Assembly (NCBI GenBank): GCA_038244055.1
Contig: JBBRTW010000003.1
Location: forward strand, 1-50,828
Reading direction: 5' to 3'
DNA from: DASPKW01 sp038244055
GTDB lineage: Bacteria > Planctomycetota > Phycisphaerae > Tepidisphaerales > Tepidisphaeraceae
Length of the DNA: 50,828 bases
The notes beneath the pieces were generated by a model. That model made no database searches. It worked only from the letters and a program-made list of their open reading frames with translations, and was not told the origin of the DNA. The position numbers and the translations under genes were made by a program. Positions within the stretch are counted from its first letter, which is position 1; each line of letters opens with the position of its first letter. Positions 15,718 to 24,220 of the stretch are shown here, piece after piece.

Positions 15718-16965
15718 TCAATGCGCTCCTCGGATCACTTCCACCGGATCGTACTTGGCCGCGCGGCGGGCGGGGTACATGGCGGCCAGGGAGACGATGA
15801 TCAGGGACGACACGAATGCTTCAATGTAAAGTTCCGCGCTCTCGTGCATCATGAGGCCTTCGGATTTGACGAGCCCTTCAACGGTAATCGGCAAGGCGGC
15901 CAGGATGGTGACGGTGAGCTTGCCGACGACGACCCCCATCACCGCGCCGATCAGGCCGATGACCATTCCCTGGCAGAGGTAAATCAGCGTGACATCCCAG
16001 CGCGAAAAGCCGAACGATTTGAGGATGGCGATATCGTTGACGCGTTCCAGCACGGCCATGATGAGGATGTTCAAGACCCCGAAGGCCGCCACGAGCAGGA
16101 GCGCGCCGGTGATGACGTAGGTGATGACCTGCTGGACTTTGAAAATTTTGAGGAAGTTGGCGCTGGCCTCCTGCCAGGATTCGGTTTTGTAGCCGCAGAT
16201 TTCCTCGATCTGCCTGGCGTAGGCCTCGGACTGGCTGTAGTCATCGGTGCGGATGACGATGCGGTTGACGATGTTTTTCTTGTCCAGCAGGGTCTGGGCG
16301 CTGTTCACGAGCATGTAGGCGCGGCTGTAATCGACCGGGGTGACGCCGGTTTCGAAGACGCCGATGATTCTGGCATTGGTCCGGCCGCCGGTATTGCTGG
16401 TGAGGACGATGGTGTCATCGAGTTTAGCGCCCAGCACTTTTTGCAGGCCCGAGCCGATCATCACGCCATCGGCGCTGGTGCGGAGGCGCTTGAAGTCGCC
16501 CTCTTTGACGTCATTGCCGATGGTGGTCACCCGCACCTGTTGCTCGGGCTCGATGCCGACGATCAGCATGTTGACGTTCTTGGTGCCGTAGGAAGCGATG
16601 GCCTCGCCGGTGACTTCCGGCGCGGCGGCGATGATCCCGGGCATGCGGCGGAGCTGGGCCATCAGGCCGGTGGGGTTTTTGATCTGCTTGACGGTCTCGC
16701 GCGGCTTGGTGCGATCGATGGAAAGCAGCGCATCGGGCTGGGGATGGAAGCGTTCGAGAATCTGCGTATCTTTTTCGCGCGGCTCATCGTGAATGGTGAC
16801 GTGGCCGGAGGATTCAACGGTTTCGACGATGAACTTGTGGGTGAAGCCATCCATCATCGCCTTCATGGAGATGAACATGGTGACGGAGATGGTGACGCCG
16901 GCGATGCAGACGAGCGACTGGCGCTTGTGGGCGAAGAAGTATCTTGTGGAGATGAACCAGCGCAT
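15718..16965 (-). CDS. ABC transporter permease, MacB/LolCE (FtsX) type
   Basis: The protein is 415 aa with one N-terminal membrane helix (about 15-38), a large extracytoplasmic domain (about 40-265) and three C-terminal helices (about 275-300, 325-355 and 375-400). This is the MacB/LolE layout without a fused ATPase. The C-terminal PARRAAKYDPVEVIRGAH is a family signature. It lies 126 bp downstream of a membrane-fusion protein gene on the same strand, so the two probably form one export or lipoprotein-handling system. No cognate ATPase gene follows; it may be encoded elsewhere. Confidence 0.9.
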   Translation of the reverse strand: MRWFISTRYFFAHKRQSLVCIAGVTISVTMFISMKAMMDGFTHKFIVETVESSGHVTIHDEPREKDTQILERFHPQPDALLSIDRTKPRETVKQIKNPTGLMAQLRRMPGIIAAAPEVTGEAIASYGTKNVNMLIVGIEPEQQVRVTTIGNDVKEGDFKRLRTSADGVMIGSGLQKVLGAKLDDTIVLTSNTGGRTNARIIGVFETGVTPVDYSRAYMLVNSAQTLLDKKNIVNRIVIRTDDYSQSEAYARQIEEICGYKTESWQEASANFLKIFKVQQVITYVITGALLLVAAFGVLNILIMAVLERVNDIAILKSFGFSRWDVTLIYLCQGMVIGLIGAVMGVVVGKLTVTILAALPITVEGLVKSEGLMMHESAELYIEAFVSSLIIVSLAAMYPARRAAKYDPVEVIRGAH

Positions 16966-16987
16966 ATCAATGTCAGTTCAAAGCGAT

Positions 16988-17083
16988 GTCAAATGTAAAA
17001 AGTCAAATGTCAAATGTGCGGAAATGCCGGGGAATGTCGTTCCATGTTTCTTCAACATTTGATATTTGACATTTGATATGGAG
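16988..17083. repeat. Inverted heptad pair GTCAAAT / ATTTGAC
   Basis: The left arm has GTCAAAT, GTAAAAA, GTCAAAT, GTCAAAT (16988-17015). The right arm has CATTTGA, TATTTGA, CATTTGA (17056-17076). The pair fills the spacer between the fusion-protein and permease genes. Confidence 0.85.
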
Positions 17084-17091
17084 CGAAGCGA

Positions 17092-18468
17092 TCAGAACCC
17101 CCCCTTGAAGATTTCAGTATCCTTGGGTTTGTTGAGGTCGGCGGCGATTCGGGGGTCGACGAGGTCGGTGCGGACCCGGTCGCCTTCGGCCATTTTTCCG
17201 ACGGGGCTGAGCATGACCAAATCCTGCGGGCCGATGCCGCCGAGGACTTCGACTCGGGTGACGTTGCGAACGCCGGCCTGGGCGGGAATTCTAACCAGTT
17301 TTCCATCGCGGACGATCCAGAAGGAATCGCCTTGAAGCGCCTGGCGGGGGAGGATGGGGGCCTGGGGTTTTTCTTTTTCAACGAAAGCGAGCTCGCCGGT
17401 CATGCCGGGGGCGAATCGGCCAAAGGGAGAGGGGCGCGAGGCGGGTGAGGGCTGGCTGGTGGGCGGTTTGGCGATGGCGTCAGGCATGACAGCGCCTGCC
17501 GAGGCGACGGGGTCGCCTTCGGGTTTGGGACGGTCGGCCTGCGGTCGGAGGATTTCGACATCCACTTCAAACGTGCGGCGCTGGGCGTCGGCCTTGGAAT
17601 AAATGGTTTTGACACGGCCCTCAAAGCGATCCTCGGCGAAGGAGTAGAGGGTCATGCGGACGATCTGGCCGATGGCGAGCTTGTTGCGATCCTCCTCATC
17701 GACCTGGGCGCGCATGACCAGGCGATCGGAGCGGACATCGGCCAGGATCAGAACATGCTCGTTAATGGGCACGCGCGTGCGGGTGGGGACCGGCCAATCG
17801 AGAATGACGCCATCGATCGGACTGCGGAGTTCCTGCTGCTCGATGCCCCACTGGGCGATGGCGAGATTGGCCTGGGCGACTTCGAGTTCGCGGGCGAGTT
17901 CGAGGACCTTGGCCTGGCGCTGGGATTTGAAACCTTCGAGCTCGGCCCAGGTGGTTTTGAGGTGGTCGAAGGCGCGGTCGATTTCGACCTGTTGGGCCGC
18001 GCCGGTTTCGGAGAGGGTTTTCAGGCGCTGGTGCTCGCGCTGGGCGGAAGCGTAGATTTCTTCAAACGCGGCGATGCGGTAGTCGAATTCGCGGAGGACG
18101 GGGGAGGTCTTTTCATCGGCGCGGGCGGTTTTTTCCTTCAGTTCGGCCTGCGCCTGCTTTTTCTTTTTTTCCAGATCGTCGCTGATCACCCATCCGATGA
18201 GCTGGCCCTTTTTGACTTCGATGCCCTTGTCGATCCCGGGTTCGAGGAAGACCACGCCGGCCACCTGGGATTTCACGGGGTACTCGCGCTCGGGGACAAT
18301 CGTGCCCGTGGCGTAGAATGCCTGGACCACAGGCGCCTCGACCAGGCGCGTCACCTGCACCTTGGGCCAGGAGAAGTTGATGGCGATGAGTGCGCCGAGG
18401 ACGATGAGGATCGCCCCCAGCGCGGAGAGGATGAGGATTTTAGCAGAAATGCGCGCGGGTCGTTTCAT
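17092..18468 (-). CDS. HlyD/MacA-family membrane fusion protein (efflux adaptor)
   Basis: The protein is 458 aa. A signal anchor covers about residues 9-32 (ILILSALGAILIVLGALIAI). It has biotinyl-lipoyl halves around VKSQVAGVVFLEPG and LRSPIDGVILDWP, a coiled-coil hairpin between them (about 80-200), then beta-barrel and membrane-proximal domains. Family members link an inner-membrane transporter to an outer-membrane channel. A Pro/Ser-rich insertion (PPTSQPSPASRPSPFGRF) sits in the beta-barrel part; it is coded by C-rich repeat-like DNA (17411-17460), similar in style to 32694-32731. The ATG at 18468 gives a short n-region MKRPARISAK; upstream in-frame starts exist. The permease gene follows. 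Confidence 0.9.
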   Translation of the reverse strand: MKRPARISAKILILSALGAILIVLGALIAINFSWPKVQVTRLVEAPVVQAFYATGTIVPEREYPVKSQVAGVVFLEPGIDKGIEVKKGQLIGWVISDDLEKKKKQAQAELKEKTARADEKTSPVLREFDYRIAAFEEIYASAQREHQRLKTLSETGAAQQVEIDRAFDHLKTTWAELEGFKSQRQAKVLELARELEVAQANLAIAQWGIEQQELRSPIDGVILDWPVPTRTRVPINEHVLILADVRSDRLVMRAQVDEEDRNKLAIGQIVRMTLYSFAEDRFEGRVKTIYSKADAQRRTFEVDVEILRPQADRPKPEGDPVASAGAVMPDAIAKPPTSQPSPASRPSPFGRFAPGMTGELAFVEKEKPQAPILPRQALQGDSFWIVRDGKLVRIPAQAGVRNVTRVEVLGGIGPQDLVMLSPVGKMAEGDRVRTDLVDPRIAADLNKPKDTEIFKGGF

Positions 18469-18582
18469 AAGCGTGGTATGGATTATAGACTGAAACATTG
18501 TGACAATCTTCACGATACGCGGACTGAACGTTGCAACCGTCCGGAATTCCAACTGTTACGCCCGCGACCGCGCCTTTTTCGC

Positions 18583-18612
18583 TTGACACTTTGCTTAGCC
18601 CGGTCTTACTTT
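18583..18612 (+). promoter_or_regulatory. Candidate sigma-70-type promoter for the bifunctional-nuclease gene
   Basis: TTGACA at 18583-18588 matches the -35 consensus exactly. The best -10 is TACTTT near 18607, with an 18-bp spacer, so that half is weak. It lies about 40 bp before the ATG at 18652, in the divergent spacer. Confidence 0.4.
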
Positions 18613-18651
18613 TAACGGTGACGACGCCCAGTTCGCTTACGGAGATGCGCG

Positions 18652-19047
18652 ATGTCTGTCCAGATGGAACTGCACAAGATCATAATCAGCGAAATGCAGG
18701 ACCAGCAGATCATCGTGCTCAAGGAAGTCGATGGCGAGCGCAAGGTCCCCATCGTGATCGGTTCGACCGAGGCGATGGCCATCGATCGGCGACTCAAGGG
18801 CCATGCCGCACCCCGGCCGATGACCCACGACCTGCTGGCCTGCGTGATCGAAACCATGGGCGGGTCCATCGAGCATATCGAAATCAATGATCTGCAAGCG
18901 CATACGTTCTTCGCCCGAATCCACATCCGGCACGGGAGCAAACGGTTGGAGGTGGATAGCCGGCCGAGCGATGCGATCGCGCTGGGGATCGCGACGATGG
19001 TTCCGATTTTCGTGGCGGATCATGTGCTGGAAGAAGTCAGCCGGTAG
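18652..19047 (+). CDS. Bifunctional nuclease (DUF151/BFN) family protein
   Basis: This 131-aa protein is a single BFN domain: VPIVIGSTEAMAIDRRLKG, then RPMTHDLLACVIETMGG, FFARIHI and the closing VDSRPSDAIALGIATMVPIFV. Some BFN proteins have RNase and DNase activity in vitro; the role in bacteria is unclear. A CGGAGA motif eight bases before the ATG supports the start. It is transcribed divergently from the fusion-protein gene and followed by a long non-coding stretch, so it seems monocistronic. Confidence 0.9.
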   Translation: MSVQMELHKIIISEMQDQQIIVLKEVDGERKVPIVIGSTEAMAIDRRLKGHAAPRPMTHDLLACVIETMGGSIEHIEINDLQAHTFFARIHIRHGSKRLEVDSRPSDAIALGIATMVPIFVADHVLEEVSR

Positions 19048-19579
19048 GAGGGGAAACACGAATCTCGAACCTCGAAATCCGAATCAAGTGCCAATGGGAC
19101 GGAATCTAGAATGCTTCAATGAGGTTGGGCGAGCTCCTTTTGAATTTCATCCTTGAGATTTGTCGCTTGTTTCGGATTTGGGTCTTCGAGCCTTGAAATT
19201 GCCGTAAGCGTATGCGATCAAACGAGTTAATGAGCCGGCGCTGGCCCCATCCCAGGATTGGAAAGCCGAGTTGAGCCGCTTCGCACTTTTTCTGCGCAGT
19301 TTCTGGTGGAAATTCGCGAGATGCACGGTTTATGCGCAGTGCGTAGTCGGGAAAATCTCCACGCGGTTTGGCAACTGTTACAAATCTACGGCAAAAAGGC
19401 TAGTATCGCTCTTCTGTCGTATAACCTTGAGCTTTGGCATGTCCGTTGTTCATGAGGATGATCGGACGCCCGCGCGGTGAGGCGCGGACACACCATTTGA
19501 CCCACCCGGGCCAAATTGGGCTCGGGGCGCGATTTTACGCGCCCTGCGCCCCGGCCCGGCAACTTGCAGGAGTTTCGCC
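19048..19579. other. Non-coding region upstream of the P-II gene, with heptads and hairpins
   Basis: No convincing gene was seen in 532 bp. Heptads CGAATCT, CGAACCT, CGAAATC, CGAATCA fill 19059-19086, with a looser inverted partner at about 19171-19198. A hairpin gggcgcg-atttta-cgcgccc lies at 19525-19544, 36 bp before the P-II start. The region probably holds the nitrogen-regulated promoter of the P-II/ammonium-transporter unit. Confidence 0.6.
19433..19450 (+). promoter_or_regulatory. Weak sigma-54-like site upstream of the P-II gene
   Basis: TTGGCATGTCCGTTGTT has the GG-N10-GY spacing of -24/-12 promoters, but the -12 dinucleotide is GT, not GC. It lies about 130 bp before the start codon. 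P-II/amt units are often sigma-54 dependent in other bacteria, which is the only other support. Confidence 0.25.
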
Positions 19580-19918
19580 ATGCAGATGATTGAAGCCGTG
19601 ATCAAGCCGCACAAGCTCGACGCGGTCAAAACCGCCCTTGCCAAACTCGGCATCCTGGGCGTTACCGCCGTTGAATGTAAAGGTTTTGGCCGCCAGATGG
19701 GCCACACCGAGCGCTATCGCGGCGCGAAGATGGATGTGGGGTTCGTCCCCAAGGTCCTGCTCAAGATCTGCGTGAAGTCCGAGGAGACTTCGAAGGCGGT
19801 GCAGGAGATCGTCGAAGCCGCGCGCACGGGCGAAGTTGGCGACGGCAAAATCTTTGTCTACCCGATTTCGGAAGTCGTGCGCATCCGCACGGGCGAGAAG
19901 AACGAATCGGCGCTGTAA
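19580..19918 (+). CDS. Nitrogen regulatory protein P-II (GlnB/GlnK family) with Met at position 51
   Basis: The protein is 112 aa, the usual P-II trimer subunit. It senses 2-oxoglutarate and ATP/ADP and controls ammonium uptake and nitrogen metabolism. The signature GKIFVYPISEVVRIRTGE and the T-loop GRQMGHTERYRGAKMDVGFVPK are clear. The T-loop Tyr51, the site of uridylylation in enterobacteria, is replaced by Met51; position 49, phosphorylated in cyanobacteria, is Ala. Tyr46 is kept. Control by these covalent modifications is therefore unlikely, leaving effector binding. CAGGAG lies eight bases before the ATG. The ammonium transporter gene follows, the classic glnK-amtB order, so GlnK-like block of the channel is the likely job. 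Confidence 0.95.
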   Translation: MQMIEAVIKPHKLDAVKTALAKLGILGVTAVECKGFGRQMGHTERYRGAKMDVGFVPKVLLKICVKSEETSKAVQEIVEAARTGEVGDGKIFVYPISEVVRIRTGEKNESAL

Positions 19919-20230
19919 TCGGCCGAAAACGCCGCGGCGTTGTTTGAACGGATCGTTCCCTGGATGCGCGTGGCCGATTCGGCTGTCGGCGTCATCCGGG
20001 ATGGCGCTCTGCTCCCTGCGCTTGGGGTGCATTGTCGCGCCTCCCACAGGCCGCGAATGATGCACTTGATTGAGTACCGGGTTGGCCGCGCTTCCGCACG
20101 CTGCAAACTCATTTCCCACTTCGATTGCACTTTGAAATCTCATGTCGGCCGGGCGATGGAGCCCGGTCGATTGGCCCCTAACGATCTTCGCCCCGCGCCT
20201 GAACCCCGCCTGGCGATGGAGGAACCAACC
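19919..20230. other. Non-coding gap between P-II and ammonium transporter genes
   Basis: An upstream extension of the transporter reading frame crosses these 312 bp but has no homology and lacks a credible start, so it is treated as non-coding. No clear terminator, promoter or repeat was seen. Confidence 0.5.
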
Positions 20231-21934
20231 ATGCCGCGCTCTCGCCGAGCGTCCTCACGGACGCTCTGTATTGGTCTATTGATGGTCTGTATTTCGGCAT
20301 TCGCGCCGGCGCTGCGCGCCGCGGACTCCAGCGCCACGCCCGCCCCGAGTCCCGCTGATGTGATTCGGGATAAGGCGAAGGTGGACTTGCAGAAGGAACT
20401 GGATGCGAGGAAGGCCAAGGCGGATGCCGCGCCCCCCGCGCCCGTGAAGGTCGAGGTGTATTCATTTACAGCCAAAAACGGCCTGATGTATGTGGATGAA
20501 ACGGCTTACAACGACGAGATGGCGCTGGCAGCGCTTTACGACAAGTATAAAGCTTCCGAAGTTGCGGCTCCCGCATCCATCGGCAAGAGCATTAACAGCG
20601 GCGACACCGCCTGGATGCTCACCAGCGCCGCGCTGGTTCTCATGATGACCGGCCCGGGCCTGGCGCTGTTTTACAGCGGACTGGTTCGCCGGAAGAACGT
20701 GCTGGCGACGATGATGCAGTCGTTCATCCTGATGGCGGTGGTCACCGTCGTGTGGGCGGTGATCGGCTACAGTTTGGCGTTTTCCGAAGGCAACCCATTT
20801 GTTGGCGGTTTTCGCTTTGCGTTTTTGCGGGAAGTAATGGCCGCGCCTTGCGAATACGCGGCCACGATCCCGCATACGACCTGGATGGTCTATCAACTCA
20901 TGTTCGCGATCATCACGCCCGCGCTGATCTGCGGCGCGTATGCCGAGCGCATGAAATTCAGCTCGATGCTGATCTTTTCGATTCTCTGGTTGCTGGTGAT
21001 CTACTGCCCGATGGCCCACATGGTCTGGGGCAAGGGCGGCCTCTTCAGCTCGGGCGTGGGCACGACCATCGGCAAGTTCCCCGCCCTCGACTTCGCCGGC
21101 GGGACCGTCGTGCATATTTCCTCGGGCGTTTCGGCCTTGATCTGCTGCCTTGTGCTGGGCAAACGGCGCGGTTTCGGCACGACACCGATGCCGCCGCACA
21201 GCGTGGTGTTGAGCGTGATCGGCGCAGCGCTGCTGTGGGTGGGCTGGTTCGGCTTCAATGCCGGCTCGGCACTGTCGGCCAACGGTCTGGCCTCAGGCGC
21301 ATTCGTGGCGACGCACTTCGCGGCGGCCACCGGGACGCTGGGCTGGATGTTTGTCGAATGGCTGAAAAGCGGAAAGCCCACCGTGCTGGGCGCGATATCC
21401 GGCGCGGTGGCCGGTCTGGTCGTGATCACGCCGGCCAGCGGCTTCACCACACCGATGTACGCGATCATCATGGGCCTGATCGCGGGCATCGCCTGCTTCT
21501 TCTCGGCGACAACGCTGAAGCATGCGATGGGCTACGATGATTCGCTCGATGCCTTCGGCGTGCATGGCGTCGGCGGCACGGTGGGCGCGATTCTCACCGG
21601 CATTTTTGCGGTCGGGGCGATCAATGCGACTCCCGCATACACCCCCGCCAACGCTGCGGACATCGCCAGAACCGGCCTGCTCGAAGGCGGCGGAGCATTG
21701 AAGAATCAGCTCATCGCCACGGTCTTGACCTGGATTTTGGCGGCGGTCGGATCGTACATCCTGCTGAAGATCACCGATGCGCTGACCGGCCTGCGCGTTA
21801 CCGAGATCGATGAATTCGACGGCCTGGATCTCACCCAGCATGGCGAGGCGGGCTACAACCTGGAAGAAGAGTTTGGCACCACGGTGCTCAATGGCGGCTC
21901 GTCCGACTCCGCGCCGGCGAGCGCGCACGCCTGA
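20231..21934 (+). CDS. amt: Ammonium transporter (Amt family) with signal peptide and extra N-terminal segment
   Basis: The protein is 567 aa. It has a signal peptide (MPRSRRASSRTLCIGLLMVC to about ALRAA), then about 90 residues of charged, Ala/Lys-rich sequence not found in AmtB. An 11-helix Amt channel begins near NSGDTAWMLTSAALVLMM. DFAGGTVVHISSG carries the Asp and the first pore His, and FGVHGVGG the second. The C-terminal tail TGLRVTEIDEFDGLDLTQHGE is the P-II-interacting region. GGAGGAA seven bases before ATG 20231 fixes the start. Its partner P-II gene is directly upstream. Confidence 0.95.
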   Translation: MPRSRRASSRTLCIGLLMVCISAFAPALRAADSSATPAPSPADVIRDKAKVDLQKELDARKAKADAAPPAPVKVEVYSFTAKNGLMYVDETAYNDEMALAALYDKYKASEVAAPASIGKSINSGDTAWMLTSAALVLMMTGPGLALFYSGLVRRKNVLATMMQSFILMAVVTVVWAVIGYSLAFSEGNPFVGGFRFAFLREVMAAPCEYAATIPHTTWMVYQLMFAIITPALICGAYAERMKFSSMLIFSILWLLVIYCPMAHMVWGKGGLFSSGVGTTIGKFPALDFAGGTVVHISSGVSALICCLVLGKRRGFGTTPMPPHSVVLSVIGAALLWVGWFGFNAGSALSANGLASGAFVATHFAAATGTLGWMFVEWLKSGKPTVLGAISGAVAGLVVITPASGFTTPMYAIIMGLIAGIACFFSATTLKHAMGYDDSLDAFGVHGVGGTVGAILTGIFAVGAINATPAYTPANAADIARTGLLEGGGALKNQLIATVLTWILAAVGSYILLKITDALTGLRVTEIDEFDGLDLTQHGEAGYNLEEEFGTTVLNGGSSDSAPASAHA

Positions 21935-22047
21935 GATGCATCCGAGGCCTGAGGGCTGCGAATCTGACCGGGTTTGCAGCGAGCTTCGGGCCAGAGCGAT
22001 GATCGAGGGCGCTCGCTCGCACGCGGATTGCGTGCCTGAGAGTCAAC

Positions 22048-22848
22048 ATGCCCTCGCATCCAATAAGCAATGCGCCCCCCGGGGATTCCTGGCCATCGGA
22101 TGATGGCCGGCGGATCCACGCGGGGCGTTTGCGTTCCAGTGCGGATTGGCCGGGAACGTTAAGGCGGATCGAGCGCAAGCGGCGGATGGTGGAGCGGCTC
22201 AATGGGCAGCCGGGACCGGCGGCCAGCGCGGGGACGCCGCAGGTTCATGCGCACTCTTTTGGTCCATTGCCGGGCGAGGATTATTACGCCCGATCCACCT
22301 GGGCGTCATTCCGCCTCGATGGAATCGATGTAACGCACGAGGAAGTAACCGATGCGCTCGCGCCAGCCCCCGAGCGGCCGGCCCTGCGCTCGCGGCAGGC
22401 GATGCGCCTGCGCAATCACGCGGCCATCCTTCACCATATCGAGATCGATTTGCGGCAGGCCGAGGCGCTGGATACCGATACGGTCATCCGCTGGTATACG
22501 GGCATCAGCGCCGGGCTATCAACCACCGGGCTGGATGGACCGACGAGTGTCAGATTGGATGAAGCGGTGAGGCGGATCAATTCGCCGCAGCTTCGAATGC
22601 AGGCGGCGTTGCAGGAGATCGCGCAGACGTATTTGCGATTGATGGCCGATCCTCTGGTGCCGAGTTTCAACGGCATTTTGGCGCGGCTGCTGTTGCGCTA
22701 TCACCTGGGACGATGCCGGTTGCCGCCGGTGATTTTCGATCCAGCGCTGGATGGGCGGATCGGCCCGGCGGAGGGGATGGCGCGGCGGCTGGTGGAATTG
22801 CTGGAGGGGAGTTTTGAGGGGATGTTGAAGAGGGGTGCGAGGTCGTAG
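22048..22848 (+). CDS. Degenerate Fic-domain-like protein (probable pseudo-enzyme)
   Basis: The protein is 266 aa. SFRLDGIDVTHEEV (about residues 88-101) resembles the inhibitory-helix segment of Fic proteins ([ST]xxxE[GN]), with Asp for Glu. LRNHAAILHHIEIDL and DTDTVIRWYTGIS match later Fic helices. The active-site loop, normally HPFxxGNGRxxR, reads DPLVPSFNGILARLL; the segment after it (RCRLPPVIFD) again matches. The catalytic His and the first Arg are missing, so AMP transfer is unlikely. A binding or scaffold role is possible. It follows the ammonium transporter by 113 bp on the same strand. The family call is inference from motif order. Confidence 0.65.
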   Translation: MPSHPISNAPPGDSWPSDDGRRIHAGRLRSSADWPGTLRRIERKRRMVERLNGQPGPAASAGTPQVHAHSFGPLPGEDYYARSTWASFRLDGIDVTHEEVTDALAPAPERPALRSRQAMRLRNHAAILHHIEIDLRQAEALDTDTVIRWYTGISAGLSTTGLDGPTSVRLDEAVRRINSPQLRMQAALQEIAQTYLRLMADPLVPSFNGILARLLLRYHLGRCRLPPVIFDPALDGRIGPAEGMARRLVELLEGSFEGMLKRGARS

Positions 22849-22960
22849 GAGCGGCTGCCACCTCAAGTCGAAGTCATTGCTTCAACAGGACTGCCATATA
22901 GGCGGCCTTCAAACATTTCAGATCGATCGCCCGCCAAACTGCCTGGCCAATGGCAAATGC

Positions 22961-23671
22961 TCACCTCGGCGTAATCCGCAATTCCTCCACCACCGCTCTC
23001 GAAGGCAGGCTCACCGCAAGCATCACACACGCCGCCAGGTCTTCCGGCTGGAGCATTCTTGAACGGGCTTCGGCCGGGGGCGGGGTGGGGCGTCTCTCGA
23101 GGATTTCGGTGTTGATGTCGCCGGGGAAGATGCTGGTGGCGCGAATGTTGTGCTGGGCTTCTTCGACATTGATCGACTGGGTCAGCCCGGCCAGCGCGAA
23201 TTTGGACATGACATAAGATGCGCCGGAGAGAATCGACGCATTTTGCCCGGCAATGGAGTTGATGTTGACGATCGTGCCACCCTTTTGTTTTCGCATGGTG
23301 GGGAGGACGGCCTGGATGGCATAGAGCGCGCCGGAGAGGTTGACGTCGAAGACCTCCTTGTAGCGGGCCTCGGTCATAACGGCGAGGCTGCGCTCAGGGA
23401 TGTTGGTGCCGGCGGCGTTGATGAGGGCGTCAATGCGGGCGTGGGTTTTCAGAACTGATCCGATGGCCTCATCGACGGCGCTGCGAAGGGTGATGTCGCA
23501 TGGATACAAATGCAGGCGCGGGCGGGAGGCTTCGGGGGCGAGTTGGACGGTTTTTTCCAGGGCGGTGGCCCGGCGGGCGAGGCAGGCGACTTCCCAGCCG
23601 GCATTGGCCAATGCGATGGCGGATGCCCGGCCGACGCCGGAGGATGCGCCCGTGACAATTGCGATTTTCAT
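22961..23671 (-). CDS. Short-chain dehydrogenase/reductase (SDR)
   Basis: The protein is 236 aa, a classical SDR length. It has the cofactor-binding TGASSGVG near the N-terminus, INAAG in place of NNAG, Ser in NINSIAG, and the catalytic YVMSK. NADP is suggested by ACLARR after beta-strand 2, but the substrate is unknown. The ATG at 23671 gives the typical MKIAIVTGAS start; a longer open frame upstream has no homology. The gene stands alone on this strand. Confidence 0.92.
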   Translation of the reverse strand: MKIAIVTGASSGVGRASAIALANAGWEVACLARRATALEKTVQLAPEASRPRLHLYPCDITLRSAVDEAIGSVLKTHARIDALINAAGTNIPERSLAVMTEARYKEVFDVNLSGALYAIQAVLPTMRKQKGGTIVNINSIAGQNASILSGASYVMSKFALAGLTQSINVEEAQHNIRATSIFPGDINTEILERRPTPPPAEARSRMLQPEDLAACVMLAVSLPSRAVVEELRITPR

Positions 23672-23840
23672 GGAGGGGAATAATAGCGGCAACCGGCACC
23701 CGGAACCAACGAGAATGACGCCCACTCCACATGGGCAGGTCGAGCGACGTTATTGGACTGTCGCGAAAGGGTGAAATGTTGGCCTCGATCCGTACGGGGG
23801 CTTAACTTGCTCTCTAGTCGACTCACGAAAGGAGCTTCTG

Positions 23841-23972
23841 ATGACGCGTTCGAGAAAGCGGACTTCGGTGCGGCGGACTTCGGTGCCACGCGTGGCCCGG
23901 GGCTATTCGGGGCTGCTGAGCAAGCTCAGCGCGGCCAGCCTGCGCCTGAGCAATAGCCGGCCCAAGCGGTAA
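23841..23972 (+). CDS. 43-aa strongly basic small protein
   Basis: The frame starts MTRSRKRTSVRRTSVPRV and ends LSNSRPKR, with about 13 Arg/Lys and no acidic residue in 43. AAAGGAG lies seven bases before the ATG, one of the best ribosome binding sites in the window, and a strong intrinsic terminator follows 28 bp after the stop. A 15-bp direct duplication (cggacttcggtgc..) encodes the repeated RTSV. The central helix YSGLLSKLSAASLRLS is amphipathic. Nucleic-acid or ribosome binding is a guess from charge only. Confidence 0.65.
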   Translation: MTRSRKRTSVRRTSVPRVARGYSGLLSKLSAASLRLSNSRPKR

Positions 23973-24000
23973 TTGCGGCTCGCGTTTGTAGATCGGGATG

Positions 24001-24031
24001 GGAGGAGCCATTGCGGCTCCTCCTTTTCCAA
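24001..24031 (+). terminator. Rho-independent terminator after the small basic protein
   Basis: The stem ggaggagcc / ggctcctcc has 9 bp and a 5-base loop, and is followed by TTTT. Confidence 0.85.
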
Positions 24032-24054
24032 TTCATGGAGACCAACGAAACAAG

Positions 24055-24220
24055 CTCGGCCTCGTAAGGCCGAGCCTGGGATCGTGCCCCGGCCGAGGCG
24101 GTGGGCCGCGGCGGAGCGCTGTTGGCGCGGGACCGGTCCTTCCCGAACGGTCCGGCGCCGGGGTGTATCATCATCGAGCAATAACAGGGCTTCCACTGGC
24201 AAGCTTACAGCTTGCCAGTG
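24055..24220. repeat. Three hairpins in a convergent intergenic region
   Basis: Hairpin 1 (24055-24076) is gctcggcct-cgta-aggccgagc. Hairpin 2 (24124-24159) pairs ggcgcgggaccg with cggtccggcgcc, one mismatch. Hairpin 3 (24194-24220) is cactggcaagct-tac-agcttgccagtg, perfect 12-bp arms. A direct repeat of about 16 bp (gttattgggcaattcca) follows at 24233-24270. Hairpins 1 and 3 look like short dispersed palindromes. Confidence 0.7.

Noticed and set aside
15466..16998. A 510-aa open frame on the plus strand opposite the permease gene
   Set aside because: It is antisense to the well-supported FtsX-type permease and overlaps the ATPase gene; composition is typical of a shadow.
19258..19480. Short frames between the nuclease and P-II genes
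   Set aside because: No ribosome binding site, two overlapping frames of equal length and no recognisable composition.
24121..24170. Possible tRNA or rRNA gene in the hairpin-rich spacer
   Set aside because: The hairpin does not form a cloverleaf and lacks T-loop and anticodon features.
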